From Beroe ovata (lineage: Eukaryota > Ctenophora > Nuda > Beroida > Beroidae): a DNA stretch of 64,000 bases. Positions 22,614 to 34,502 of the stretch are shown here, in pieces. The translations under genes were made by a program, and so were the position numbers. The notes beneath the pieces are model-generated. The model made no database searches. It was not told the DNA's origin and was given only the letters and a program-made list of their open reading frames with translations. The first letter of the stretch is position 1. The number at the start of each line of letters is the position of its first letter. Location of the stretch: contig CAMPET010000006.1 of the NCBI GenBank assembly GCA_946803715.1, forward strand, positions 96,036 to 160,035, in the 5' to 3' direction.

Positions 22614-23609
22614 GACGATAAGAGGAATCTCACATTATATGTGTGTGAGTGCTACTGAGAAGAGTGTGACAAATATATACGAACAACACGCGACAATTAT
22701 TATAGGACCGGAATATAATATACGCGTCCCTCGCCTCGCTCCTCTTGGGTGGATAATTGATTCAGCATTCTCAGCGACCGTAGGTAATAGAATTGAAGTG
22801 AGTTTGAAACACAATAACACACAGTTTCTGTGATCACACAGTCATCCTAATGTGATTCGAGTACTAAAGTTGCATCACTGTCTGTGTGAGAGGGAGTGAG
22901 CCTTGTGAACAAGTGTCAGTACACTCAGTGCGTACAATACGTATCATGGGATCGTGAAAATGCACTGTCAGCTAGTGGAATGGGGCTATAACAGTCCAGT
23001 GTGGTTATGGACAATGGTTTGCTACAAATTCCACAGTGTCCCAGGGGCAGCAGATGTGTTACATATTTCTCATATTTCTAATAATAACCAAGGCTGGGGG
23101 ATCGAAATTAGAATTTATCCACAATATATTGCCCAATATAACATCCATATTCCATCGATTCATGATTTTATGTACAGATCGATCGTGATACAATTTGACG
23201 GTTCATCTAATCGAATTTTCCTTACAGTAAATCCAATGAACAAATTTCCAGACACACAGACTAAGTTATTCTTACACAGAAAAGCTCTGGATCAATGACA
23301 GGTTGATCACTCATCAGACTGCGGAGAAATACTCGCAAAACAGAAAAGACACAGGAAATGTGTGTATCTCAGAGATTTGTCAAACTATATTTCTCACAGA
23401 TCCTTTTCCACAGTACTTCTCGGTGAGGCAGAAATTCGATAAACAGTCGGAAAATGTATTATGATATTGATAGATGTATTGATAAAATCGAGTTTTACAA
23501 AATAAAAAACTTGTCAAAGCTGCTAATTTGTTTTCGGCAAATCCTATAATATAAACCCGTCAAATGCCGATAACAAAAGCCGAAAGATTCAAGATTGAAT
23601 TTAAAAAGT
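22614..23609. other. Spacer between the two NUDT22-family genes
   Basis: AT-rich. A 114-codon plus-strand open frame (22954-23298) has protein-like composition (NSPVWLWTMVCYKFH, IVIQFDGSSNRIFLTV) but no recognised family and no evident splice or poly(A) context. I record it as unproven. Confidence 0.35.
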
Positions 23610-24855
23610 TTATTTTTGCTCCTTCATAAAAACAGCGTCGACGTCACTATCCTCTTTTGGATCGAAAAGAATGCGTGATAGTCGTTCATGGATTTCCACG
23701 AACTAAAAAAAGATTCCGTGTCAACAATCAGGCTTCTTGTTAAAGGTTTACCACATGAACATGAACACACACACTGTATAAACAGCTGTTCAGGAATTTA
23801 AACACTCCCTATACACGATGTTTAGCTGAAAACAGGTTAGGATTATACTCCAAGACTGTTTGGAGCCCGTGAACTAGCATTGCTGAACTGTGGGTTAAAT
23901 CTCGCACACTAACGGTAACAATGCCATGCCTATCATCGCGCAACTTGTGGATATCGAATGATTGTTTATCGGTCAGATTGAGTTCCGATACCTCCCAGAA
24001 TCCGATATCCACAGATTCTATATCCGAAAACCCCTCACTGAAGTACAACCGTGACACTTCCCTCGCAGTGAGACAGGTAAACATCACAAAGTGGAGTTCG
24101 GGTTTGTTCCCAGCTCTCTTATTCCTCAGAATACCAAGGAGAAGAGGCTCACTCACCATCTTCTCGGGGATATTCACCTCTTCCCTCACCTCCCTCACCA
24201 AACTATGAGATATCTCCTGCGCAATCGTCCCAGACTCCACCTTCTCTAGATCCTCGCCCGAGTTAACACCAATATCCCCTGGTTCAGCGTGCCCCCCGAT
24301 AAAATGCCACATTCCCTGCAATTCACCGACATGGTGTGATCGGAGTTGGATTAGAGCCATGTTATCGGATGTTATGAGCACGCCAGCGTGAGCTATCACA
24401 TCGGCCATACACGCCTGCGGGTCTCGATAAACATCCATCCCATGCTCTGCTAACTCCAGGTAGCTCTTGCCTAGGTTAGTGGTCAAGTTTTCTTTGTAGT
24501 TAGTGAATCCAATTTGCAACTCTATATTCAAATCGCTGCCACCCTCAGCAATAATAAATTCAGGAAATTGATCGTGCACTTTCGCCTGTTTCACGGACCA
24601 TCCAGCAAGCCTAAACTTTGACCCGTTGAAAATGTGTGGGTTACCCCTCATCTTTTCATCCCATTCAGAGTCAGCTGCTTTCTCCAGTTGCTCTGTAGCT
24701 CTCTGTTTGTTAAAGGATTGCGATGCTATCACTGTGAGTTGACTTGTCGAGAGTGGAGAGGGGAAATACACGGAACTGTTGGATAGATCCATATCTAATG
24801 AGAGAAGTGTAGATGAGAGGAACACTGTTAACAATGAACAGGCATCTATGTTCAT
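23610..24855 (-). CDS. NUDT22: NUDT22-like Nudix hydrolase
   Basis: The main exon (24855-23815) encodes 347 residues homologous to NUDT22, a Nudix enzyme that hydrolyses UDP-glucose to UMP and glucose-1-phosphate. Visible are KFRLAGWSVKQ, ELQIGFTNYKENLTTNLGKS, WHFIGGHAEPGD and an intact Nudix helix LVREVREEVNIP with both metal-binding glutamates, then LLLGILRNKRAGNKPELHFVMFTCL. Met22 (MDLSNSSVYF) aligns better with the human start than Met1; the preceding 21 residues are hydrophobic. The frame can stop at 23809, but a GTATAG donor at 23814 and a T-rich TTTTTTTAG acceptor lead in phase to a protein-like last exon (23702-23610, beginning FVEIHERLSRILFDPKED), giving about 377 residues. That last stop codon lies inside an AATAAA signal. 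Confidence 0.8.
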
Positions 24856-27800
24856 TCAGACAGAAGAAGGGAGTAGAAACAAAAAGGGGATGCACAAGAT
24901 CTGTCACAGAATTATTATAAACAGTGTGTTCTTAACCGACCGTGACTCATGCGTTCATGATCTAGGCAGCGTTCATAATCTGTAGGCAGCGATGACGAAG
25001 TGTTACCACATATCATACCTATTCCACCATCAGCATTACTGTAAGACGAGGAGCACAGCAAAGCTTGTAACACTATCGGAAACACTTGTCAAGTCAACTT
25101 CTTGCTAAATTGTGTTTAAAATTGCACACAGAAGTTCAATAACAATAAATTGAGTGGTGTAAACACAGGAGTCAGGACGATGTATTCAGGACAACAATAT
25201 TCTACACTGCGCGCTCTATGTTCACTCGTGCGCGCGCCATAACTAACCAACAAACACGCGCAGACATGCTCAGATAAAATGTCCAAAAACTAGCAATAGA
25301 GTGTGATAGGGAGTGGAAAATGACAGCATTTTGTAACAACAAAATACGCGCCGCATAACTTGAATTATGGATGTTTCTACGTAATAATGATAAGGATGCG
25401 GCTGTGACAATTGTGTGAAATTATGTTTAGACTGTAGAGTGATGGTAAAATCACGTTTAACATCGTGGTACCATGATGTGATTGTAATCATCGTTTGAAT
25501 CGCTCTTTTTTCCATTGAAATTCAAGAGCAAAGCTTTGATCTTACAAATGCGTGCAAACTCTTTCCATTGCTGCAGTTAACCACAATTTGAAAATAATCG
25601 ATAACGTTATAATTTGTCATGCATCAATTTCAACATACCTCCTTGAGATTGTGATGTACTTGTTGAATCTTGAGTTACGACTGGATTTCTGAAAAATGGT
25701 TGTACCATTTATCCAAACATACAAATACACAACATACACAGTGTATTTTACATACGGACACGAACACAGACACACACAGACACAAAATTACAGAAACTCT
25801 CACAGACGCGACAGTAGACACAAACACACACAACAGATTTTGTGAAATAAATAAAGGTGTACCATGCTTGTTATGATTGTGAAATTCAAAGAAATATTGC
25901 GCAAATTCTGTGCGAAACAGTGCATGTACTGTGTGTGTATGTGTGTTTAAGATCACAACAATAACAACGTGTTCACGTGTACAGAAACTCGGCTGGCAAA
26001 CTCCAACTTTACAGTGAACATTGCATTGTATACACACAATGTATACACTCTATACACAGTATACACATTTTGTATACATTGGTGATTGGGGTTGACATTC
26101 GCATTGTTTACACACATTGTAATGCAGGTTGCACCCATATGTTACAAAACTACTGAATCAATTTACACGCCCTCTTGTTTAATATAACAGCGAAGCCATA
26201 AAATAGACATGACCTAACACCGATTCTAGACTGACTAAAATCACGGATCACTAGCACAATTGCATCACACATATATCCATACTTTTCATACAGTTACAAA
26301 GGTGATGTAAAGAGTGTTATGATGAACTCTAATCCTAGACCAATTGATGAATTATCAAGTTGTGTCAGTATTCTAAATTCACAAATAGCGTCACAAACCG
26401 GGTGACCTGTTTTTGCCGGAGAGGTCATGATCTATCGTTCCAGGATCAGTTCTTATTCAGGTGCCAACACTGCGTTAGATACATACAGTGAACACCGAAC
26501 AACTATTGTACTATTTTACAGTGAGTAAACCGAACACTGATTTAGCAAGATCCATACACTGACGGGGAGACCACTGTACAAAGAGGGCAGTGATTCTACA
26601 CCCAACATTATACCAAATGGGGGGAGAGCTGAATAAAAGTGTCATTTCTCTGAATGCATTATCAAAGTAAATTTTCTTTGTGCTCTGGTCAAATGTCAAG
26701 ATCTGAAGTCAGAAGATGGGCGATAATTAATCAATTCAACATCGCTGTTGCTTGGTCACGAAAACATTGGATCACGATCCTATGATTGACATCTGTCACC
26801 CTGATTACATGATGATTGGTCACTCTTTGTCATGGATTGCACGATGATTGATCTCTAATTTGGTGCTTACCTGATTGAAGGTACAAATAAAGTGGTGTCC
26901 ACTGTCTGTGTATCATGACAATCCTTCACTTCACTCCGGCAATCTGTGGTAAGGAGGGATTAACTCACACACGTGTGGAGTATAATACACACGTGTACAA
27001 CTGTACATGTACAACTGTACATGTACTGACACACGTGTACTATAATACACACGTGTACAACTCACACGTGTAGTGACACTATAATACACAAGGAGTATTA
27101 TACACACGTGTTGTATACATGTGTACTGTGTAGTAGTATACACACGTGTACTATAACACACGTGGAGTATTATACACAGTACACACGTGTACTACAGTCT
27201 ACAATACACGTGCCCAGTGTACGTGTAATGTTATAGTTCACGTGTGTCGTGTACTACAATACACGTGCCCAGTGTACGTGTAATGTTATAGTTCACGTGT
27301 GCTGGCACACATGAGTTGTACACGTGCGTATAATCCTATCCAGTACGTTTTAGGTTACAGCCACTTGCTTTGAACATAAATAGTAATACCACACAGTACC
27401 TGGCATCTCTCAAAGGCAATGTGCATTGTGCATACCATGATAAACCGTGTAAACTTGTGTGACGTTCTTGCAATCTACCTCTATTTCATATTGTATAACT
27501 CATACATGTTCATGCTATATGACTTATAGTATAAGTCACGGTGTATAACATAGTATAAGTCACGGTGTATAAGTCTGACTCACCGTGACGTGAATCATAT
27601 TCTACAGATCTACAGAGCTATTCTGCCGTGCATTAAACACCAGCTCTTAGTAGCAGCAGCAGCACATATAAATACACTGTAAAACTACCTCTACGCATCT
27701 ACCAGTTACAAGATGTATAATAATCGGTCGTAAGCCATAGAGTCGCTTTCATGCGTATAATCACTGTTAGTTACTAAGTAAATTAGTAAGTAAGATTTGA

Positions 27801-28085
27801 GATACATAATGTGAGTCTTCGGTGTTCAATAACGTCAAATATCTACAGGGACATATCGTTCTGTAGTAGAATGTTTAGTGTATAATTGGTATACATCCCC
27901 GAATACATGATACATATATGTACGCGTACGCCGTACATCAGACATACAGTGTTCTCAAATTTCACTTACACAAAGCCCACTGTACAATGTACCGTATGCC
28001 ATTTCGCTGCCATCATACATTATACTTCCCATCATACACATTATCTATTATCTTGTATACAATGTATAAAGAACGCTGTTTAAAA
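24856..28085. other. Gene-poor region
   Basis: About 3.2 kb without a supported exon. It includes the NUDT22 promoter side, CA-rich stretches near 25.73-25.84 kb, a run of GTATACA-type repeats near 26.02-26.08 kb, the CACGTG cluster at 26.96-27.33 kb and a short tandem repeat AGTATAAGTCACGGTGTATA near 27.53-27.57 kb. Open frames in this region are short and lack splice context. Confidence 0.5.
26965..27330. repeat. Cluster of CACGTG palindromes with a 53-bp tandem duplication
   Basis: Fourteen CACGTG hexamers are readable between 26970 and 27326, usually within TACACACGTGTAC or TTCACGTGTG contexts. One unit (about 27200-27250, containing ACACGTGCCCAGTGTACGTG) is tandemly repeated at about 27253-27302. 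CACGTG is the bHLH E-box core, but the overall composition is that of a simple palindromic repeat, so regulation is only a possibility. Confidence 0.75.
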
Positions 28086-30126
28086 CTACGACAGAGGTAA
28101 ATGTGGCGAAGAGTGGAGAATTTTACCAAGTTCACCACCGGCTCCAGCAGGAGATGATATCTTACCGTCTATCACGTTGTATTTACAGAGAGGACACGTT
28201 CCATTAGACACAAGCCAAGGTGTTATACACGCGTCATGATAAACGTGATCACACTGTAACACCTTCACCTTCTGTGGAGAGAGAGAGTGAGCTGAGTGGT
28301 TTAAGTGGAGGTTGATAGTTTGAAGTGGTGTTGAAATTGTGGGTTTAGAGCCGGGGTTTAGGCGCTGAGGAGTTCAGGGGGATGGGGGCTTGTAACCCCC
28401 ACTATCTATATACTTACTAGAAATATTGAGGATCTAACTGATAATGTCAGATTTGTGAACCTATTGATGGACTAACCCCTGGAAACTTGATGTCCTCCAG
28501 GCAAATGGTACATTCCCCATGTGATTCTGTTGGCATGAGTGTCTTGACGGGGAGTTGAGCTATTTTAGCCTTAGCTTTCNAGAGAGAGAGAGAGAGAGAG
28601 AGTGAGCTGAGTGGTTTAAGTGGAGGTTGAAAGTTTGAAGTGGTGTTGAAAGTGTGGGTTTAGAGCCGGGGTTTAGGCGCTGAGGAGTTCAGGGGGATGG
28701 GGGCTTGTAATCCCCACTATCTTCATACTTACTAAAAATAATGAGGATCTAACTGATAATGTCAGCTCAGATTTGTAAACCTATAATTGATGGACTTACC
28801 CCTGGAAACTTGATGTCCTCCAGACAAATGGTACACTCTCCATGTGATTCTGTTGGCATGAGTGTTTTGACGGGGAGTTGAGCTATTTTAGCCTTAGCTT
28901 TCCTCTCTTTTATCGTCTAAGGAAAGTTGGCATCTCATTCACAATTTGCATTGCTTAGTGCACAGAATTCGATGTGTGAGATAGGCGATTGAACTCAAGT
29001 TTTACCTGCTCAGCATGTCTTCTTATCACAAACATGCTACGCTGTGCTCTGACCTATGGCAATAATGGTCAATCGGTAGCATATTACAAAGACCAAAACT
29101 GTCACTTTCAAGAAGTCAATGTCAATAGTAAAAATCTATTACCCTCATAGCAAGTATGAAGCACGCTGATGCGAACACTAAGAATAGCACTCCCAACTTC
29201 ATGAAATGTTCACGTCTCTGAATATGGTTCATTGTCAGCTTGGAAACTTGTGTAATACAAACTCCATGTTATATGTTGAGGTGGTGTTACCTTGAGGTGA
29301 TCTGAAGATGGTGAGATAATGACATTCTCAACATAGTTCTTATTGGCCAGTGCTAAGGTCATCCTGGCATCCTTGTACTCAACAAATATTATAGATGTCA
29401 TTTGTGGAAAACTGTTCATTGTTTGCTGAAATGATTGCACATGATTATTAGCTATTACTGAAACATTGGTTAAGTGAATATCTAATGACTATGTTCAGAA
29501 TTGGAGTCATTAATTAGCCGAATTTCTGTATTCAGCTGAAGAGCTTACCTCTTCATAACTCATACCAGATGCTTCCACACCACATATTATCAATGGATAT
29601 TGACTAATAAAGGCCATCTGAAATTGATGATATGTAATCTAGTTGAGAACTCAAATCATTGTATCCAAATCATGAATTCATATCAATGGAAAAATTACCC
29701 AATATTGAATATCACTTCTTTGTGCCTCTTTATTGATAAGGAAGAATGGTATGCAATTCTCCCTTGAACAGGATTGAAACTGCCTGTAAGCTTCCTTGTG
29801 TTCATCATCATCCATAGGAAGCTTCAATGGAACAAGCTTACCAACCACATGACTCAAACGATCCTCCCAATGGGGATTCACTAGAATACCACGAATCCTG
29901 CATAGAGTGACTATCAATATTTGTAGTATTGATATACTCAAAGAAAACTGCAAATCTCATGGCTGTTTGGCTTCAGGTAAGAACTAAGGTATATCTGAAG
30001 AATCATCTAATACTAAACTCACATAGTGATCACATTATTATCGGCATTCTTGATGGTGATGTCAAATAACTCACAGTATGAAAATTTGATCAGGCATGCT
30101 GCAATTAATTGCAGCAATAACTTCAT
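28086..30126 (-). CDS. Single-pass membrane RING-H2 ubiquitin ligase (PA-TM-RING-like)
   Basis: Eight exons join in frame: 30126-30023, 29897-29699, 29617-29549, 29425-29291, 29217-29143, 29053-29006, 28916-28800 and 28271-28086, about 310 residues. A signal peptide (MKLLLQLIAACLIKFSYC) starts a lumenal region of about 140 residues. One TM helix follows (LGVLFLVFASACFILAM), then a basic linker and a C-terminal RING-H2: CTIC-x-CDHVYHDAC-x-CPLC. This layout is that of Goliath/RNF13/RNF130-type E3 ligases, which act in endosomal and secretory membranes; the lumenal part would occupy the place of the PA domain, although I cannot confirm that fold by eye. The last exon may have a further donor (GGTAAA), so the extreme C terminus is uncertain. 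Exon 7 is repeated at 28.48-28.58 kb by a contig overlap. Confidence 0.8.
28275..28900. repeat. Doubled segment across a single N
   Basis: About 28280-28579 and 28581-28900 are near-identical, both with a GAGAGA tract, intron sequence and the RING exon. The second copy reads on into unique upstream sequence, the first stops at the N at 28580. This is a contig overlap, so the ligase has one copy of that exon. Confidence 0.8.
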
Positions 30127-30477
30127 TCTAAATCCTGAATGGCAGTGAAAACATCAAATACTTTGACAGTAAAGAAAAATATCATTTCATCAACACTAGT
30201 GAATGCCTGGATCTGGTAACATCCTAACAGTGATTCTGAATTGACTACTTGCAAAAATGGCAAAGGCCTGAGAGAGGCCAGGTAAATTCCACATCTTCAA
30301 TCAGTTAGAGTTATCATCAGTTTGGATGATATATTGAAATTTGTGCATGTAGCATTTACCACAGTCCTCACACTTCCACAAAATTGTTTGAAGCATAATC
30401 CACACACTTTCACAACAAAGCTACTGCAACTGACAGCAAGATTGTTAATTTGGGCAGTCTGGAGGAAGTTCCACCCT

Positions 30478-30668
30478 GAAAAGCGGACACCTGCTTTCCA
30501 TTGAAAAAGTGGAAATCTAACCAAAAAGCGGATGTCCACTTTCAAGCAGAGACATCAATTCAAAAAGTGGTGTCATCTTTCAAAAGCAAACATCATTTCA
30601 AAAAAGCAGATGTCTGCTTTTAAAAGTAGGCATCATTTCAAAAAAGCTGGCGCCTGCTTTTTAGTGGG
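30478..30668. repeat. Short inverted-unit satellite, first copy
   Basis: Units of about 22-25 bp alternate AAAAAGCGGATGTCCACTTT and its near reverse complement, so each unit can fold on itself. The same array recurs at 31060-31250 after the N at 31059. Confidence 0.75.
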
Positions 30669-30683
30669 TGAAAAATAGAATAG

Positions 30684-31058
30684 GCCGCCTTCGATGAAGG
30701 CCGCCTTCGATTAAGGCGCGCGCGCCGCGCGCGAGAAACAGGTCAGGTAACATCTGACAAGAATGCCTAGCGATTAAGCGATACTAAGCTTGTAGGATTT
30801 TACCCTACCGTCGGTGCGCGCGATTTTCAATCCGCCCCGACGGGATAAAATCCGATCCCGCCAGGGATAAAATCCCGCCAGCAAGGGTAGGGTGAAATCC
30901 TACAATACTAAGCCCTCTGACGCGATCCGGGGCCTATCGCTCACATGGTAGGCATGGCATGGGCATACATGAAACACAGCAAAGCTAAAGCAATATTATT
31001 GTGCAAAACAATTGTCAGATGTTACCTGACCTGTTTCTCGCGCGCGGCGCGCGCGCCG
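30684..31058. mobile_element. Foldback element with GC-rich termini, present on one haplotype
   Basis: The left part carries CGCGCGAGAAACAGGTCAGG and TAACATCTGACAA; the right part carries the complement TTGTCAGATGTTACCTGACC, TGTTTCTCGCGCGC. The right end is cut by the N at 31059. The second copy of the surrounding satellite runs through without this 375-bp insert, so the insert is polymorphic between haplotypes. No transposase is encoded. Confidence 0.65.
30790..30904. mobile_element. 115-bp MITE, TTGTAGGATTTTACCC family
   Basis: Termini TTGTAGGATTTTACCCTACC and GGTAGGGTGAAATCCTACA are inverted repeats. Flanks are direct copies of ATACTAAGC (30781-30789 and 30905-30913), i.e. a 9-bp target duplication. 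The interior holds GTGCGCGCGATTTTCAATCC and further inverted subrepeats. A second complete copy is at 38349-38449. It is non-autonomous; the 9-10-bp duplication points to a Mutator-like source. Confidence 0.8.
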
Positions 31059-31657
31059 NAAGCGGACACCTGCTTTCCATTGAAAAAGTGGACATCTATC
31101 CAAAAAGCGGATGTCCACTTTTGAAAGGGACATCAATTCAAAAAGTGGTGTCCGCTTTCAAAAGCAAACATCATTTCAAAAAAGCAGATGTCTGCTTTTA
31201 AAAGTAGACATCATTTCAAAAAAGCTGACGTCTGCTTTTTAGTGGGTGAAAAATAGAATATCAAACTCACAAAATGTCAACAACACCAGACACATTGACT
31301 TCCTGACACAATTGTTGGTGGACGTCTGTATGGGGAGATGGTGTGGTGTTATTGAGGAGGCATAGTGAATATAAGGCATAGTGAATATAATATATTATGC
31401 CTCGCTCGTTTTATAACAAATGGCATAACTATCTATATCAGGAATTCAAAAACTTTGCGTGCGCTGCGCAGTTTCATTTTTGCAGTTCAATAGTTCATCG
31501 ATCATTAAAATCGAATGCTTGCCAGGCAATGTTGTTTGGCGATGCTAAACCGCTGATGCAAGCCGCGAGAAAAAGTTGGCGCCGCGCGCGCAAAACGAAA
31601 TTCTCGACAGGGTCTATCATCGATCGACAACAGGCTTAATGCTAAACCCAGCTGCAA

Positions 31658-31739
31658 CTTGCCGGATGTTATCTGTCCACTGTTTCTTCATGCGCGCGGC
31701 GTGCGCGCAAGAAACAGTGGACAGATAACATCCGGCAAG
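31658..31739. mobile_element. 82-bp hairpin element
   Basis: Two 30-base arms, CTTGCCGGATGTTATCTGTC... and its exact reverse complement, enclose a short CGCG-rich loop. Diverged relatives lie at about 575-690, 16.13 kb (one arm) and 62.42-62.53 kb. Confidence 0.8.
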
Positions 31740-32119
31740 CTGCAGCTGCCATGAACTTAATCGCGAAGCGGCGAGCGCCAGCGCACACTATAAAAAGTTT
31801 ACTTTGTGTGTTGTTGATTATTTCCTCCTTGAAATAGCGAGGCCAGGATTATTTACGGCGCGCGCCGCGAGAATAATTTGCAGAGCGAAAACAAAAAATA
31901 ATTTGCGGCGATGAAACTTTTGACAAAGGGGTTTTCATTGACAGCAATGAAATGCAATGTGAAATGATATGCGCGCAAAGCTCAACGCCGCGGAGCTTAT
32001 GGCACAATGCATGATTCACACAGCCTTGCCTGGCGATACTATAAGCCCTCTGACGCGATCAGGGGCCAGGGGCCTATCGCTCACAGGCATACATGAAACA
32101 CAGCAAAGCTAAAGCAATA

Positions 32120-32575
32120 CACTCAGTTTTTTTATAAGAAACTTATCAAAATCCTAGGCTTTTCCGCGATTTTGAGCCTACAAGTTTCTTAACAGTTTCT
32201 TATTTCTGTATCCTATAGCAGTTTTCGAAACTTACTTGTGCCAACATAGTTGTACTAAATTTAGTAGTCTATACCATCGGTGTTCTCAAAATGCCGATCA
32301 AAAGAGGCAGATTTGTGGTATATGGATAAAAGTGAAGGGGTTGGGGTCTGGGGGCGCAGCCCCCAGGAGCCAGACGTTTTCTGTTGATAGAATTATCGTT
32401 GTACTAGGATTCTGTTCACAAATTTGAGAATTTTAGGCTTATAGTTTCTTAGTTTCTTAATTGTAAATCAACGGAGTTTCATAATTTTTCCAGGATCCTA
32501 GGCTAAGTTTCTTAAATTTTCAGAAATCCTAGGCTCAGTTTCTTATAGAGAGTTTCTTATAGAAAAAACTGAGTG
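32120..32575. mobile_element. 456-bp Tc1/mariner-type MITE
   Basis: Terminal inverted repeats start CACTCAGTTTTTT and continue ATAAGAAACT; the element is flanked by TA on both sides (32118-32119 and 32576-32577). The related sequence at about 30990-31000 (AAAGCAATATTATTGTGC) shows the unoccupied TA site. Interior sequence repeats the module TCCTAGGCT-AGTTTCTTA several times and codes for nothing. TA duplication is the hallmark of Tc1/mariner insertion. Confidence 0.8.
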
Positions 32576-33980
32576 TATTATTGCGCAAAACAATATTCTC
32601 GACAGGGTCTATCATCGATCGACAAAATATTATCAATCCAAATGTGATTTTGTTTTTTGAATTCATAGTTGGATTAATTAAAGGTGGCGTTTTTTCAATG
32701 GCCGCTTATGTAATTCTGTGGCTTAATCTTATCACAGCACAGACTATCTTGCCAGATGTGATAATTTCACATCCGGCTGAGAACGTGGTGATCTGTCTAC
32801 TATTTCATTATTTACCGCCTAGCTCGAAAAAAGTTGAAACAAAACATCCAGCAAAGCATTGAAGAAAAGCCTTGCATGAATTACACAATGATAATTTAAT
32901 TTTTAGGCTTTCTCCCTTCCCCCGCTGGTGGGATTTTACTCCTGGCCCGGAATTACAAGTGGGTGGAATTACTATTCTGTGGCGCAGCGGTAATACGTGT
33001 ATAATTATCTCTTCTACGATTATGGAGCCTTTTTCTGCACACTGATCTAGATGAAAGCCATGAATGATCATTGCAGATGTTTTTCAAATATCATCATTGT
33101 TGAGGCTGACGTAAAAAGCTGTGTATACGTATGGAATGAATTTCAATTGAACTCACTTCAGTCTTATGACAGGTGAAATGTCTCTCTCCCTCAAATGTTT
33201 CAAATTAGTGTGTCAAAACTCCTATGTATCAATGAAAGACCCTGTCATGAATTTCATCGTGCACGCAGAGCATTATCCTCAGCATCAGTCATCAGGGGTC
33301 ATCACCAGGCATCTAAACTCAGATTAATTATTCCACACTGTTTCTTGTCATGTATACTTCTCAACTTATGAAACCAACAATGATGAACTAGGTCTATCTG
33401 AGTCACAGGCTCACAATTGTGAGTGGGGCTTTGTGGTAAGCATTATCCCAGAAGGTTGAGTGCTTGCCCATCTCATGATCTGATTTTTTGGAAAAAATGT
33501 GAGGCACCATTCTAACTTCTCAACTACAAAATTTAAAGTGAGAAACAATACAAGTTCTGAAATCTCACACATTTTATCGATATACAGACTTGGTTAGTGA
33601 GGCAACTGAATCAAACCCACACACCTTTCACCTCAAATCTCCCAAATCTACTGGTAGTTCTAAGATATGATTTACAGATCTCAGTTGAAATTGGTTTTTG
33701 TCAAGACTGTGGTTATGTGCCTTGCCCTCTAGCCTGGAAAATATGGTAAGGATCCTTGCTGTCTGGCTGTTAAACAAGGAATCTAAAGAGTAAACTGTGG
33801 GGACCTGTTCAGACCTTTCTGTTGTAACAGTTTGCCCTTCCACACATTTAAACAATTGTTATCCTCAGTATTTCCATAATACTCAAACTCAAAGTGCTGA
33901 CGAGTCACGAAAATTAATTTATGATATCAACCCTTGACTCGTGAGTTGATCACTTACTCACTAACCTTTCATCACCAGCT

Positions 33981-34343
33981 ATGGTTAACGACAAGAAGAG
34001 ACAAGCCATATCCCAGGTTGTAACAAGGGAATACACTATCAACCTCCACAAGAGGATACACGGCATTGGTTTCAAGCGTCGTGCTCCAAGAGCAATCAAA
34101 GAGATCAAGAAGTTCGCAGAGAAGATGATGGGTACACAAGATGTCAGAATTGATACTCGACTGAACAAGCATGTGTGGCATAAGGGTGTCAAGAACGTGC
34201 CCTTCAGAGTTCGTGTGAGGCTGGCAAGGAAGCGTAATGAAGATGAAGATTCCATCCACAAACTCTACACACTCGTTACAGTTGTTGAGGGTGTTGAATC
34301 ATTCAAAGGACTAGTTACCCAGAATGTTGATGTCGATGAATAA
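33981..34343 (+). CDS. RPL31: 60S ribosomal protein eL31
   Basis: A 120-residue single coding exon matches eL31 throughout: [46 protein letters not shown] and [13 protein letters not shown] are near-invariant family blocks. eL31 lies on the large-subunit surface near the peptide exit tunnel. The N terminus ([11 protein letters not shown]) is about nine residues shorter than the human one. A good acceptor (CCTTTCATCACCAG) ends two bases before the ATG, so a 5' UTR intron is likely. The stop codon TAA is embedded in AATAAA (34339-34344). Confidence 0.95.
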   Translation: MVNDKKRQAISQVVTREYTINLHKRIHGIGFKRRAPRAIKEIKKFAEKMMGTQDVRIDTRLNKHVWHKGVKNVPFRVRVRLARKRNEDEDSIHKLYTLVTVVEGVESFKGLVTQNVDVDE

Positions 34344-34344
34344 A
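34339..34344 (+). terminator. AATAAA overlapping the eL31 stop codon
   Basis: The last codons read GAT GAA TAA A, so the poly(A) hexamer includes the stop codon. The next gene starts only 160 bases downstream. Confidence 0.7.
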
Positions 34345-34502
34345 GTGTACAATTTTGATTCATTTTATCACTCGTGTTTTGTTGGCCCTATTTCCAATTC
34401 ATCGATAACCACAGTGCACCTCTATATATTGCAAATGGAACAACACCGATATTTATTCCTCGATTTTGTTTCTCCAGTGACGAAAGTACTATTACTAGGG
34501 CC

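Larger units (their letters stand above)
30127..33980. repeat. Transposon and satellite nest
   Basis: No gene is supported in this 3.8 kb. It contains, in order: a TTTCAAAAAAGCAG-type inverted-unit satellite (30478-30668, again 31060-31250), a foldback element (30684-31058) holding a complete 115-bp element, a hairpin element (31658-31739), modular CGCG-rich fragments, a TA-flanked 456-bp element (32120-32575) and AT-rich unique DNA (32.6-33.95 kb). The last part is the 5' flank of the eL31 gene. Confidence 0.7.

Noticed and set aside
30600-32700. CRISPR-like array
   Set aside because: Short repeats here are inverted satellite units and transposon termini in animal DNA, with no regular unique spacers.
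34374-34502. Malectin start upstream of 34503
   Set aside because: The upstream extension is eL31 3' flank without a Met in a signal-peptide context; Met at 34503 starts a clear signal peptide.
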